Source: Flavivirga aquimarina (GTDB lineage: Bacteria > Bacteroidota > Bacteroidia > Flavobacteriales > Flavobacteriaceae). From it: DNA of 64,000 nt. The stretch is from contig NZ_JAUOEK010000139.1 in NCBI RefSeq assembly GCF_030540835.1, positions 1 through 64,000 on the forward strand, in the 5' to 3' direction. The notes beneath the pieces are model-generated. The model did no database searches. It worked only from the letters and a program-made list of their open reading frames with translations, and was not told the DNA's origin. This document shows, piece by piece, positions 24,608 to 33,650 of the stretch. Each line of letters begins with the position of its first letter. Positions within the stretch are counted from its first letter, which is position 1. A program made the position numbers and the translations under genes.

Positions 24608-25992
24608 CAGTCTTTATTTAATTTAAAATTATCATATTGAATTTCTTGCCATTTCTTGCTTTCTAATTCAATTAAATAAGCTTTATATTTTTTTTCAATT
24701 AAAGATTTTCTTTCGGCTGTTAGGTTATTTTTATCAGCATAATTTTTAAGAAGAAATGTATTATTGTCAGATAGATCTAATAGATAATTAAAATCCATAG
24801 ATTGGGCATAATTCAGGTTATAGTGAGTAATGTAATTGTCCCAATTAATAGTGCTTGATATAATTAAAATCGTAAAGGCCGTTAATGTATTTACTCTAAA
24901 TAAATACCAAAAGTTTTTTATCTGTTTTACTTTAATTAAAGTAGTGAGCAAACCTATTATAGTAAGTAATAAGTAAATTAAAACGCCTATTCGTTTATAT
25001 GTAAAGCCAAAATAATAGATATATTGGCAATCTTTTATTACAATATTAATTATTAATAGTAGGTTAAGTACTATCCAAACATACGTCACTGTTTTAAGGT
25101 TTTTATTGCCTTTATAAAAATTTAAATCTCCTCTAAAAAAATATAGTATAATTATTATAGCAATAAGAATAGAAGCTATTAAGGTATTTATGCCATTGTG
25201 AACTTGATTTGAAATGGCAGAAGCTCTTAAATCGTTGGTAGAAATTAAGTATGTAATATCAGTAATTAGAAAAATAACAATGAGTACATTTAGAAGTGCA
25301 ATTAAAATGAAACCTAATTGATTTTCTTTTTTTATTTTTTCAACAATAAAATCTCTTTCTCTACTTAAAGAGTTTCCATTATTTAAATCGTAAGTGGTTG
25401 CTGGATCAACTATTACAGGTTTGGAAATATTACTCAATAAATAATAACCAAGAACAGAAAATAATAACCATTGAATATTAATAAATCCAAAATCAATTTT
25501 AGAAATTAATTCACTAAACATAGGGTTTCCGTTTTTATACAGCGCGATAAAAATTATAACGGTAATTAATGGAATACCTATTATTTTTATTAAATGCAGA
25601 TAATCGGTTTTTTGTTTTGGAGTTACTTTCTCATCTTTTTCAGTAGTATTAAAGTTTCGATGAAAGAACGCTGCTATTGATGTATAAAGCCCATTTAACC
25701 AATTTACATAAACAGATGAACCTTGTTTAGATACATTCCCAATTAATGTTAAAAAGGCTACGACGTAAGCGACTATTGTTAAGATGGATCTGAAAAAAAA
25801 TATGGTGATAGCAGTTATAATAAATACAATACTAAATATGATCGTACTTTTTTTCTTAAATAAATCTTTATTATAAATTGCGAGTATAATAATTGTAAGT
25901 AAACTAAATAAACTCAGGTTTAAACCAATGTCTTGTTGGTAAAAAAATATGCTGAATAAAAAGGCTCCGATTAATAAGGGTATGTTTTTCAT
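24607..25992 (-). CDS. DUF4173 (DUF4153-like) membrane protein
   Basis: A 461-residue protein with about eleven membrane helices and a soluble C-terminal tail. The segment FGFTYKRIGVLIYLLLTIIG is the recognisable hallmark of DUF4173, and NVLIVIFLITDITYL precedes it. The family has no known function. It begins 1 bp after the stop of a 95-residue gene and overlaps the next, so it is translated as part of the membrane operon. The C-terminal tail of about 60 residues (DLSDNNTFLLKNYADKNNLT) probably lies outside the membrane. Confidence 0.75.
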   Translation of the reverse strand: MKNIPLLIGAFLFSIFFYQQDIGLNLSLFSLLTIIILAIYNKDLFKKKSTIIFSIVFIITAITIFFFRSILTIVAYVVAFLTLIGNVSKQGSSVYVNWLNGLYTSIAAFFHRNFNTTEKDEKVTPKQKTDYLHLIKIIGIPLITVIIFIALYKNGNPMFSELISKIDFGFINIQWLLFSVLGYYLLSNISKPVIVDPATTYDLNNGNSLSRERDFIVEKIKKENQLGFILIALLNVLIVIFLITDITYLISTNDLRASAISNQVHNGINTLIASILIAIIIILYFFRGDLNFYKGNKNLKTVTYVWIVLNLLLIINIVIKDCQYIYYFGFTYKRIGVLIYLLLTIIGLLTTLIKVKQIKNFWYLFRVNTLTAFTILIISSTINWDNYITHYNLNYAQSMDFNYLLDLSDNNTFLLKNYADKNNLTAERKSLIEKKYKAYLIELESKKWQEIQYDNFKLNKD

Positions 25993-25993
25993 T

Positions 25994-26281
25994 TTATATT
26001 AAATTATGGATGACTATTTGGTAGTATAGAAATGCAATAGGAATATTTAGAAGTATAATACCTATAGATTTTATAGTTTCTAATTTTTGTTTACTTAAGA
26101 ACAGTGTAAATAATAGAATAATAAAGACTAAGGAATTAACTATAATGGCTACCTTAACATAATTAAAACCGATTACGGTTACGGTGCTTAAACCTTTATT
26201 TATTGCTTGTAATAGGAATAAAATAGTTCCTATGCTAAATGATATCAATGCTATTGTTCTTGATGTTTTAAATGTGTTCAT
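25994..26281 (-). CDS. Hypothetical membrane protein, 95 residues
   Basis: A small protein with three hydrophobic helices that I do not recognise. It begins directly after the stop of the Coq4-like gene and ends 1 bp before the DUF4173 start, so it is in the same operon. No polar motif suggests a function. Confidence 0.6.
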   Translation of the reverse strand: MNTFKTSRTIALISFSIGTILFLLQAINKGLSTVTVIGFNYVKVAIIVNSLVFIILLFTLFLSKQKLETIKSIGIILLNIPIAFLYYQIVIHNLI

Positions 26282-26770
26282 TTAAGTTTTTATTAATGCG
26301 TTAATTTGTGATTTTGAGAATATAACCTGTCTAAAATCATGTATGGAAATCATTAGTAATTCTTTATAATCGAAATGATGAAATGAGTTGGCATTTCTAC
26401 CAATACAGTATGATTTATAGTAATATTTGTAATAGTCTGGTAAAATAATGGTACCTAGTATGATAGCTCCATAGAGATAAGGGCTCCTTTTTCCATTCCC
26501 GAAACATAAATATTGTAAGGCGATTTCGTCTTCAACTTTGGTTCCGTAACCTGTTAAAGTATGATAGGCGTCATGTCTTTCAACTTTTGAAATTAATTCA
26601 AAATTGTTTTTATCTAGAAAAAGCCCAAGGTGTTTACCGAAAGAGTTTTCGGGGTAGGATAGTAATTGCTTTCTATTAATCCCCCAAGCTTTGTGGTTCT
26701 TGAAAAGATTTGTGTAAATCTTTTTAGACTTTTCAAATAACCATTCTATAAGTTTTTTTCTTGTATTCAT
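26282..26770 (-). CDS. Coq4-like protein
   Basis: A 162-residue protein with the pattern ERHDAYHTLTGYGT followed by EDEIALQYLCFGNG, which resembles the HDxxH-containing Coq4 family. In eukaryotes and some proteobacteria Coq4 acts in ubiquinone biosynthesis. Flavobacteria use menaquinone, so this protein must do something else, perhaps bind a lipid or quinone and metal. It is the first gene of the leftward membrane operon. A dyad ACTTTG-N5-CAAAGT at 26780-26796 lies 9 bp before its ATG. Family assignment rests on the motif and is moderate. Confidence 0.6.
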   Translation of the reverse strand: MNTRKKLIEWLFEKSKKIYTNLFKNHKAWGINRKQLLSYPENSFGKHLGLFLDKNNFELISKVERHDAYHTLTGYGTKVEDEIALQYLCFGNGKRSPYLYGAIILGTIILPDYYKYYYKSYCIGRNANSFHHFDYKELLMISIHDFRQVIFSKSQINALIKT

Positions 26771-26779
26771 TGTAAAAGT

Positions 26780-26796
26780 ACTTTGTATTTCAAAGT
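26780..26796. promoter_or_regulatory. Dyad operator before the membrane operon
   Basis: ACTTTGTATTTCAAAGT is the exact reverse complement of the site at 27826-27842 and stands 9 bp before the Coq4-like start. An AAAGT half-site lies just beside it. It may be bound by the winged-helix regulator encoded at 26815-27108. Confidence 0.6.
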
Positions 26797-26814
26797 AAAT
26801 AATTAAAAAAATAT

Positions 26815-27108
26815 TTATTTTTTACTAATTAATTTTTCGAGTGCGTCAATGTGTTTTTTAAATTCGGCTGCTCCTAATTTGGTTGTGCTATAGCGCGTAT
26901 TAGGCTTTCTGCCAATAAATTGTTTTTCAACCTTAATATATTCAGCTTTTTCAAGCGCTTTTGTATGGCTTGCTAAGTTACCATCTGTAGCACCCAATAA
27001 CTCTTTTAACATATTAAAATCGGCATATTCGTTTACCATTAAAATAGACATAATGCCTAATCTAATTCTATGATCAAATACTTTATTTATGTTGGTTATT
27101 ATACTCAT
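26815..27108 (-). CDS. Small winged-helix transcriptional regulator
   Basis: A 97-residue regulator of the HTH_34 / MarR-ArsR-like type. The recognition region LKELLGATDGNLASHTKALE is followed by a wing KVEKQFIGRKPNTRYSTTK, typical for this small family. It has no ligand domain beyond the C-terminal helix (EFKKHIDALEKLISKK), which serves in dimer formation. The frame extends three codons further up, but the ATG at 27108 (MSIITNINKVF) is preferred. It is the second gene after a four-to-six-helix membrane protein, and both it and the downstream operon have the same dyad before the first gene, suggesting that it represses both. Confidence 0.8.
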   Translation of the reverse strand: MSIITNINKVFDHRIRLGIMSILMVNEYADFNMLKELLGATDGNLASHTKALEKAEYIKVEKQFIGRKPNTRYSTTKLGAAEFKKHIDALEKLISKK

Positions 27109-27115
27109 AATTATC

Positions 27116-27159
27116 ATTCCCGCGACCTGTGCTGAACTTGTTTTCAGTAAGGCGGGAAT
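27116..27159. repeat. Hairpin repeat of the TTCCCGC type
   Basis: ATTCCCGC at 27116-27123 pairs with GCGGGAAT at 27152-27159 and encloses a second hairpin CTGAA/TTCAG at 27132-27147. A T-run follows on the plus strand. Related copies lie at 49586 and 50994. It sits between two genes of one leftward operon. Confidence 0.6.
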
Positions 27160-27205
27160 CTTTTTTTACTTTAGTAAGTCGCTAAAAACTGCGACTGCAC
27201 ACTGT

Positions 27206-27817
27206 TTACTTTTTAACATCATACTTAAAATGCATCCAAGTTCCATAAATAATATGCATGATTCCAAAGCCTAAAACCCAAAGCCAAAATCCATATCCTG
27301 GAAACCATGCGCAAATTAAGCCTAAAATAATTTGTATAAAACCTAAATAACGAATATCTCCTATACTATACTTAGAAGCATTTACCAAGGCTAACCCATA
27401 AAACAAAAGCATGAGCGCTCCAGTCTGACCATATTTTTGTTGATTTAGTATAATTAATATATAAATACCTCCAACAACTAATGGAATTAAAAAATTTATG
27501 ACTAAACGGCGTGAAGAGGTGTCCCAAATATTAGCACCACTTTTTTTTGCTTTTCTTGTTGTTAAAATGATTCCTGTAATAGCACTTAAAAAAGCAACTA
27601 AGAACAAATCTAGCATCACTAATCTAAATATTTTTCCATCAAGTAATAAAGTACCGTAACTATATTCTATTACCAACCAATAAGCAACAGCCGCTCCAAT
27701 GAGTGAATAAACCCCTGCTAAAATACCTGATAAACCACTAAGCGATATAAAACGTGAGGATTTATTCATTAAATCTTTAATCTCGCTTATGTCTTTTAAA
27801 TAATCTTTTGATTCCAT
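27206..27817 (-). CDS. Membrane protein, first gene of the regulator operon
   Basis: A 203-residue protein with an N-terminal amphipathic stretch and six hydrophobic helices, without a family name that I can give. The helix GLSGILAGVYSLIGAAVAYW and the late FGIMHIIYGTWMHFKYD are its features. It is followed after about 95 bp by the winged-helix regulator, and this membrane protein-regulator pair is common in Flavobacteriaceae. A promoter and a dyad lie just upstream. It may sense an envelope signal for the regulator. Confidence 0.7.
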   Translation of the reverse strand: MESKDYLKDISEIKDLMNKSSRFISLSGLSGILAGVYSLIGAAVAYWLVIEYSYGTLLLDGKIFRLVMLDLFLVAFLSAITGIILTTRKAKKSGANIWDTSSRRLVINFLIPLVVGGIYILIILNQQKYGQTGALMLLFYGLALVNASKYSIGDIRYLGFIQIILGLICAWFPGYGFWLWVLGFGIMHIIYGTWMHFKYDVKK

Positions 27818-27825
27818 ATAAAAGT

Positions 27826-27866
27826 ACTTTGAAATACAAAGTTAATATAATTTTTATAAATTCCAA
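27826..27866 (-). promoter_or_regulatory. Promoter overlapping a dyad operator
   Basis: On the minus strand TTG at 27866-27864 and TAACTTTG at 27844-27837 are 19 nt apart, a good Bacteroidota promoter. The -7 box overlaps the dyad ACTTTGAAATACAAAGT at 27826-27842. The match to the site at 26780-26796 is exact in reverse complement. Confidence 0.6.
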
Positions 27867-27881
27867 TTAATCGGAAAGGTA

Positions 27882-27924
27882 AAAGGCTAAATTCATCAGA
27901 TTTCTGTTTTAGAATTTAGCCTTT
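27882..27924 (-). terminator. Terminator after the thioredoxin-domain lipoprotein
   Basis: AAAGGCTAAATTC at 27882-27894 and GAATTTAGCCTTT at 27912-27924 form a 13-bp perfect stem with a 17-base loop, ending in T-rich sequence leftward. It separates the lipoprotein gene from the membrane-regulator operon. Confidence 0.7.
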
Positions 27925-27949
27925 GTTTTAATTTTATAAGATTAACAAT

Positions 27950-29860
27950 TTATGATTGGGCAAGTTTAATCATTATATCTAACTCCGTAATCGAACCTTT
28001 TCCCCCTACGGATTTAAATTTAATTTTGCCGTCGCTACCTATGATTATTTTTGTAGGAATGCCACTTACTTTATACGCATCTGCTAGAAAAAATTTATTA
28101 CTGCCTTCTTTGATCGGGTTGTCAAGTAATACTTGAAAATTATAATTGTTCTTTTTAATAAAATCTTGAGCATTTTTTCTTCTAACACCTTCATCGCCTT
28201 TTTCCCATGTGTCAACAAACAAAAACTTTACATTAGTATTTTTGTATTTGTTCACTGCGGTTTGCATTGACGGAAATGAAGCTTTACATGGTCCGCACCA
28301 TGTTGCCCAAAAGTCTAAAATTATTACTTGTCCTTTTAAACTACTTAAACTTACTGTATTGCCGTCTAAATCATTTAATGTAAATTGAGATGCTTCTTCA
28401 TTTAATATTTTCTTTTTAAATTTTTCAAAGATTAATTTTTCATGTTTTTTTTCTAATTTAGAAACAATAGCATTTAATCCTTCTTCAGACCCTTTGTTTT
28501 CAATATAAGCTTGTCTATAATATTCTTTAACTTTATTATCTCCACATCCCTTATTCAAAAATCTAAGCGCTTCTTTTTCTGCTTTATTATATTGTTTATC
28601 TGCTATTAGAAATTCAAGAAGTCTAGAGTTCATATTTTGTGGATCTCCATTACCATCAACAAGTTCTCGTGTTATTTCTTCTTGATATTTTATTGCATCT
28701 TTAATATGCCCTTGTTTAAAGAGGATTAGGGCATAAGTATCTGCATACATGGTATAATTACTTTTAAGATTTTTTAAATATTGCTTTACAGTTAAGTAGT
28801 CGGATTTAGATGTTAGATTGTTTTTTGAATTTTGTACAATATCCAATGCATTTTTTGAAAGCTTTTCTGCAAAGTCTAGATCTTTTCCCTTAAGAGCTAA
28901 ATTCCAGGCAACATTATTGTATAGACTAGCTTTTGATCTTTTATTGGATATTTGATTGGTATATTTAAAAAAGCCATCGGTGTTATTATTTCCTTTTTCA
29001 ACATTAGCTAATGTTCGTAACATATAATCATCAGGCTTTTTATATGTAGCTACATAATTTTTGTAGATTTCTTTTTTCTTCAACGGATCTTTTTCTTTAA
29101 AGAAATCCCGTAACATTTTGCTTTTTGCAGCGTTTCCATCAGGGAATTTTTTTACAGCGATGTTGTTAATTGAATCTGCTTTATTTCTTTTTTCTGCAAG
29201 ATCGTAAAGCAAGGATAGAGTTGTATAATCCTCTTGGTTTAAACCCTCTTTCTTTTCATAATCAATAGTTTGTTTTTTTATAATTTCTTTAGCTTTTTCT
29301 TTATCATTCCTATTAACTGCTAATAAATAAGATGTGTTTAATTTGGGAAAATGAGCCATATCTTTTTCGATTAAAGCTAATGCCTCACTTATGTCTTTTT
29401 CTAAACCATGTTGCTTGCCTTTGTTTAAATAGTAAAATCCTTGGCTTAAATGACTGCCTAAAATAATTTCGTCCTTATTGTTATATATAGGAAAAATATA
29501 TCCTTTTTTATTGTTGTTATCTGTTTTATCTTTGGTGCTAAATGTGAAGGCTATAGCAGTTGCAGAGTCAGGAACTATGATACTGCTTTCATAGATGTTT
29601 TTGGTATTAACAAAATTAATATCTGTTGGATAAAACTTGTTCTGGACAGCATAGTAAAAAACACCTTCTAAAGGTTCGTCGATAAGCAGAATACTGTCAT
29701 TTTTTGAGTACTTGATGACAAGACTATCACCTTGTTTTGGGGTTTCTTTTGATAGATGTAATGCGCCTAGATGTATTCCTTTATCAGCATTATTTTCCAT
29801 ACAAGAAAAAGATAAAAGTAAAATTGAAATAATAAAAAAATGTAAATGTGTTGATTTCAT
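27950..29860 (-). CDS. TlpA-like thioredoxin-domain lipoprotein with TPR-like region
   Basis: A 636-residue envelope protein. The N-terminus HFFIISILLLSFSC ends in a lipobox, so cysteine would be lipidated after cleavage. The middle is helical with repeats like those of TPR proteins. Residues of about 505-636 form a thioredoxin-like domain of the AhpC/TlpA type with the redox pair WCGPC in LDFWATWCGPCKASFPSM. It probably reduces disulfides of periplasmic proteins. The frame extends to 29899, but the ATG at 29860 gives the clean signal. It faces a DUF1801 gene and ends before a terminator. Confidence 0.85.
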   Translation of the reverse strand: MKSTHLHFFIISILLLSFSCMENNADKGIHLGALHLSKETPKQGDSLVIKYSKNDSILLIDEPLEGVFYYAVQNKFYPTDINFVNTKNIYESSIIVPDSATAIAFTFSTKDKTDNNNKKGYIFPIYNNKDEIILGSHLSQGFYYLNKGKQHGLEKDISEALALIEKDMAHFPKLNTSYLLAVNRNDKEKAKEIIKKQTIDYEKKEGLNQEDYTTLSLLYDLAEKRNKADSINNIAVKKFPDGNAAKSKMLRDFFKEKDPLKKKEIYKNYVATYKKPDDYMLRTLANVEKGNNNTDGFFKYTNQISNKRSKASLYNNVAWNLALKGKDLDFAEKLSKNALDIVQNSKNNLTSKSDYLTVKQYLKNLKSNYTMYADTYALILFKQGHIKDAIKYQEEITRELVDGNGDPQNMNSRLLEFLIADKQYNKAEKEALRFLNKGCGDNKVKEYYRQAYIENKGSEEGLNAIVSKLEKKHEKLIFEKFKKKILNEEASQFTLNDLDGNTVSLSSLKGQVIILDFWATWCGPCKASFPSMQTAVNKYKNTNVKFLFVDTWEKGDEGVRRKNAQDFIKKNNYNFQVLLDNPIKEGSNKFFLADAYKVSGIPTKIIIGSDGKIKFKSVGGKGSITELDIMIKLAQS

Positions 29861-29934
29861 AATAAAGTTTTTTGATTGATTTTCAAATATATACATCAAA
29901 AATTGTTCCTTATGTTAAATTTATAAAAAAATGT

Positions 29935-30318
29935 ATGAAACCCGTAGACGAATATTTTATAAATCAAAAAGAACCCTATCAATCTATTATGCTTTATATT
30001 AGAAGTGTTATACTCAATACACTTCCGGAAGTAGAAGAGAAGTATAGTTATAGAATTCCATTTTATAATATTGGTAAAAAGCCTATGGTTTATTTAAATA
30101 TTTTAAAAGGTAAAGACTATGTAGATGTAGCTTTTGTTCAAGGTATTTTATTAGAAAAGCAATTTCCAGTTTTAAAGAACGATAATAAACGAAAGCAAGT
30201 GCGCTCTATTAAGTTAAAAAGGATTGAAGATTTAGATCACGAAAATTTTGTGGCACTCTTATATGAAGCCGCAAACTTATTAAGTAAAAGTAAAAAAGCT
30301 TGGTTTATTGATAAATAA
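29935..30318 (+). CDS. DUF1801-family protein
   Basis: A 127-residue cytoplasmic protein of the YdhG/DUF1801 type, a fold related to frataxin-like proteins, with an unknown role. The pattern EKYSYRIPFYNIGKKPMVYLN and the late SIKLKRIEDLDHENF are characteristic. The frame opens at 29872, but the ATG at 29935 (MKPVDEYFINQKEP) is preferred. It is divergent from the thioredoxin-domain gene and convergent with kdsA. Confidence 0.75.
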   Translation: MKPVDEYFINQKEPYQSIMLYIRSVILNTLPEVEEKYSYRIPFYNIGKKPMVYLNILKGKDYVDVAFVQGILLEKQFPVLKNDNKRKQVRSIKLKRIEDLDHENFVALLYEAANLLSKSKKAWFIDK

Positions 30319-30336
30319 TTTTTTGAATCCAGAATT

Positions 30337-31155
30337 TTATAATCCGTTAACCGTTTTTCTAATAGCGACTAAGTTGGCAAGTAATTTTTCTAAATTATCT
30401 AAGTGTAACATATTGGCTCCATCACTTTTAGCATTTGCTGGATCGAAATGCGTTTCAATAAACAAACCATCTACATTATTAACAATACCGGCTCTGGCTA
30501 TGGTTTCAATCATATCTGGTCTGCCCCCTGTCACACCAACACTTTGATTAGGCTGCTGTAAAGAATGTGTAACATCTAAAACAGTTGGAGCATATTGACG
30601 CATGGTTGGAATACCTCTAAAATCAACAATCATATCTTGATATCCAAACATGGTGCCTCTATCTGTTATCCAGGCTTTATCACTACCAGCATCTTTAACT
30701 TTTTGTACAGCATGTTTCATGGCTTCCGGACTCATAAATTGTCCTTTTTTTAAGTTGACAACCTTACCAGTTTTTGCTGCAGCAACCACTAAATCGGTTT
30801 GACGAACCAAGAACGCAGGGATTTGTAGAACATCAACATATTGCGAAGCTAACGTAGCATCGGAAGTTTCGTGAATATCGGTAACCGTAGGAACATCAAA
30901 AGTATCTGAAACTTTTTTTAAGATCTTCAAAGCTTTTTCATTACCAATACCAGTAAAACTGTCAATTCTACTACGGTTCGCTTTTTTAAAGCTACCTTTA
31001 AAAATATAGGGGATTTCCAGTTTATTAGTAATTGAGACCACTTTTTCGGCAATACGAAGCGCCATATCTTCACCTTCGATAGCACATGGGCCACAAAGCA
31101 GGAAAAAATTATTTGAATTTGTATGTTTTATTTTTGGAATATCTTGAAGCATCAT
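30337..31155 (-). CDS. kdsA: 3-deoxy-8-phosphooctulonate synthase (KDO-8-phosphate synthase)
   Basis: The enzyme that condenses arabinose 5-phosphate with phosphoenolpyruvate, the committed step to KDO of lipopolysaccharide. The motifs CGPCAIEGE, FKGSFKKANRSRIDSF, TDIHE, GRPDMIETIARAGI and ETHFDPANAKSDG are all present. Cysteine 24 in CGPCAIE is the position occupied by the metal-binding cysteine of the metal-dependent class, so it is likely of that type. The start is one of two adjacent ATGs at 31155/31152; the upstream TTG frame to 31170 is not preferred. The length of about 272 residues is normal. It fits the surface-glycan genes a few kilobases away. Confidence 0.95.
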   Translation of the reverse strand: MMLQDIPKIKHTNSNNFFLLCGPCAIEGEDMALRIAEKVVSITNKLEIPYIFKGSFKKANRSRIDSFTGIGNEKALKILKKVSDTFDVPTVTDIHETSDATLASQYVDVLQIPAFLVRQTDLVVAAAKTGKVVNLKKGQFMSPEAMKHAVQKVKDAGSDKAWITDRGTMFGYQDMIVDFRGIPTMRQYAPTVLDVTHSLQQPNQSVGVTGGRPDMIETIARAGIVNNVDGLFIETHFDPANAKSDGANMLHLDNLEKLLANLVAIRKTVNGL

Positions 31156-31398
31156 AAACTTTAGTCTCAAAAAAAATTATGACGCAAAGATACTATTAAT
31201 GCTGAATTAATAAGAAGGTCTTTTAAATTGAAACAAAAATATTTTTGAATGTTTGTATTGGTTATAGATAAAGTACTTTTTATTATTTAAATTGAAAAAG
31301 CAAGAAAGATGTAGTAGATAATACATGCTTTATTTATATTTTACGAAAAGGTAATATCCAAAAAAATATAATTACATAGTTTATACGTTATTTATAGT

Positions 31399-31406
31399 TA
31401 CCTTTG
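31399..31406 (+). promoter_or_regulatory. Promoter -7 box of typA
   Basis: TACCTTTG matches TAnnTTTG and lies 23 bp before the typA start. The base context TTACCTTTGCACGC is the form seen in strong Bacteroidota promoters. No clear -33 TTTG is found. Confidence 0.6.
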
Positions 31407-31429
31407 CACGCTTAAAATAAGGCACTATT

Positions 31430-33229
31430 ATGGCTAATATTAAAAACATTGCAATTATTGCACACGTAGATCATGGTAAAACGACTTTGGTTGATAAGAT
31501 TATGTATCACTGTCAGTTATTTCGAGAAAACGAAAACACGGGTGATTTAATCCTTGATAACAATGATTTGGAGCGTGAAAGAGGTATTACAATTACGTCT
31601 AAAAATGTTTCTGTAATTTATAAAGACACTAAGATTAATATTATAGATACACCCGGTCACGCAGATTTTGGAGGTGAGGTAGAACGTGTATTAAATATGG
31701 CTGATGGCGTTTTGCTATTGGTTGATGCTTTTGAGGGCCCTATGCCACAGACCCGTTTTGTGTTACAAAAAGCAATCGACTTAGGTTTAAAACCTTGTGT
31801 AGTTATAAATAAAGTAGATAAAGAAAATTGTACACCAGATGAGGTACATGAAAAAGTTTTCGATTTAATGTTTGAATTGGGAGCAGAAGAGTGGCAATTA
31901 GATTTCCCAACAGTTTATGGTTCTGCAAAGAATAATTGGATGAGTGATGATTGGCAAAATGAAACTGAAAATATAGAACCATTATTAGATATGGTTATAA
32001 ATCATATTCCAGAGCCTAAAATTGAAGAAGGTACGACTCAAATGTTAATTACATCTTTAGATTTTTCTTCTTTTACAGGAAGAATAGCTATTGGTCGTTT
32101 AACACGTGGTGAATTAAAAGCTGGTCAAAATATATCTTTAGTTAAGCGTGATGGAAGTCTTGTTAAGTCTAAGATAAAGGAGCTTCACGTTTTTGAAGGA
32201 CTAGGACGTAAAAAAGTAGAAGGCGTACAAACAGGAGATATTTGTGCTATTGTTGGTTTAGAAGGTTTCGAAATTGGTGATACGGTAGCGGATTGGGAAA
32301 CTCCTGAAGGTTTAAAAACCATTGCTATTGACGAACCAACGATGAGTATGTTATTTACTATTAACGATTCGCCTTTCTTTGGTAAAGACGGAAAGTATGT
32401 TACATCTCGTCATATAAAAGAACGTTTAAATAAAGAACTTGAAAAGAATTTAGCATTGCGTGTTGAAGAAACAGATAGTGCAGATAAGTTCATGGTATTT
32501 GGTCGTGGGGTATTACACTTATCGGTTTTAATAGAAACCATGCGTCGTGAAGGTTATGAGTTACAAATTGGACAACCACAGGTTATTATTAAAGAGGTTG
32601 ATGGTGTGAAATGTGAACCTGTTGAAGAAATGACTATTGACTTACCAGAAGAAGTTTCTGGTAAAGCTATCGAGATGGTTACATTAAGAAAAGGAGAAAT
32701 GCTTTCTATGGAAGCAAAAGGCGATCGTATGGTTTGTGAATTTATTGTGCCATCCAGAGGTATTATAGGTTTACGTAATCAATTATTAACAGCCACAGCT
32801 GGAGAAGCTATTATGGCCCACCGTTTTAAAGAGTATCAGCCGTTAAAAGGAGGTATTCCAGAAAGACAAAATGGTTCTTTGGTGTCTATGGAAAATGGAC
32901 AAGCCATTCCTTATTCTATTGATAAATTACAAGATAGAGGTAAGTTTTTTATTGATCCAGGAGAGGATATCTATGAAGGACAGGTTATAGGCGAAAATTC
33001 TCGTGGTGATGATATGACGGTAAATGTAACTAAAACGAAAAAACTTAGTAATGTACGTTCTTCAGGTGCTGATGATAAAGCTAAAATTGTACCTGCTATT
33101 AAATTTTCTTTGGAAGAAGCTTTAGAGTATATTCAAAAAGATGAATATGTTGAGGTAACACCAAATTATTTAAGATTACGTAAAATTTATTTAACAGAAG
33201 TAGAGCGTAAGCGAAATAAAACAATATAA
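31430..33229 (+). CDS. typA: Ribosome-associated GTPase TypA/BipA
   Basis: A 599-residue translational GTPase of the elongation-factor family that assists ribosome assembly and stress adaptation. The G1 motif AHVDHGKTTLVD, G2 ERERGITI, G3 DTPGHADFGGEVER and G4 NKVDK are all complete, followed by domains II, III and V and the TypA-specific C-terminal region (PLKGGIPERQNGSLVSMENG). The length matches the family. It has its own promoter with a TACCTTTG box. A small YgjV-like gene follows after 1 bp and may be co-transcribed. Confidence 0.97.
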   Translation: MANIKNIAIIAHVDHGKTTLVDKIMYHCQLFRENENTGDLILDNNDLERERGITITSKNVSVIYKDTKINIIDTPGHADFGGEVERVLNMADGVLLLVDAFEGPMPQTRFVLQKAIDLGLKPCVVINKVDKENCTPDEVHEKVFDLMFELGAEEWQLDFPTVYGSAKNNWMSDDWQNETENIEPLLDMVINHIPEPKIEEGTTQMLITSLDFSSFTGRIAIGRLTRGELKAGQNISLVKRDGSLVKSKIKELHVFEGLGRKKVEGVQTGDICAIVGLEGFEIGDTVADWETPEGLKTIAIDEPTMSMLFTINDSPFFGKDGKYVTSRHIKERLNKELEKNLALRVEETDSADKFMVFGRGVLHLSVLIETMRREGYELQIGQPQVIIKEVDGVKCEPVEEMTIDLPEEVSGKAIEMVTLRKGEMLSMEAKGDRMVCEFIVPSRGIIGLRNQLLTATAGEAIMAHRFKEYQPLKGGIPERQNGSLVSMENGQAIPYSIDKLQDRGKFFIDPGEDIYEGQVIGENSRGDDMTVNVTKTKKLSNVRSSGADDKAKIVPAIKFSLEEALEYIQKDEYVEVTPNYLRLRKIYLTEVERKRNKTI

Positions 33230-33230
33230 T

Positions 33231-33464
33231 ATGGAATTCTTTGGGATTTCGGCAGTAGAATGGGTTGGATATGCCGCTATGGCAACTGTTTTAATGTCAT
33301 TCTTAATGAAATCGGTTAATAAACTACGAATAGTAAACTCCTTAGGATGTTTACTATTTGTGTTTTATGGCATTATGTTAAATCCAATTTCAATGCCTAT
33401 TATAATAACAAATACTGCTATATTTTGCATTAATTTGTATTATTTATCACAAAAAAAATCATAG
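33231..33464 (+). CDS. YgjV-like small membrane protein
   Basis: A 77-residue protein with three hydrophobic helices and the pattern MATVLMSFLMKSVNKLRIVN then GCLLFVFYGIMLNPISMPII. It resembles YgjV-type (SemiSWEET-like) inner-membrane proteins of unknown function. It starts 1 bp after the typA stop, which suggests a shared transcript. Confidence 0.7.
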   Translation: MEFFGISAVEWVGYAAMATVLMSFLMKSVNKLRIVNSLGCLLFVFYGIMLNPISMPIIITNTAIFCINLYYLSQKKS

Positions 33465-33650
33465 ACCTAATTTTGTATTATAAGAACAGATGATTTCTTA
33501 CAATTTTATGTTAAAAAGACAGAAAAGTTAAATGATTTTGTATATTTGATCCCTTTATAAATGTATAAAAAATAATATGTTTTTTTTAGCGTTTACAGTT
33601 CATACATTCAATTTAAAGTAATTTTATTTTTAGTAAAAACACATACTTAA

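Noticed and set aside
31270-31279. AAAGTACTTT before typA as a further regulator site
   Set aside because: It lacks the CAAAGT half of the dyad found at 26780 and 27826, so it is probably chance.
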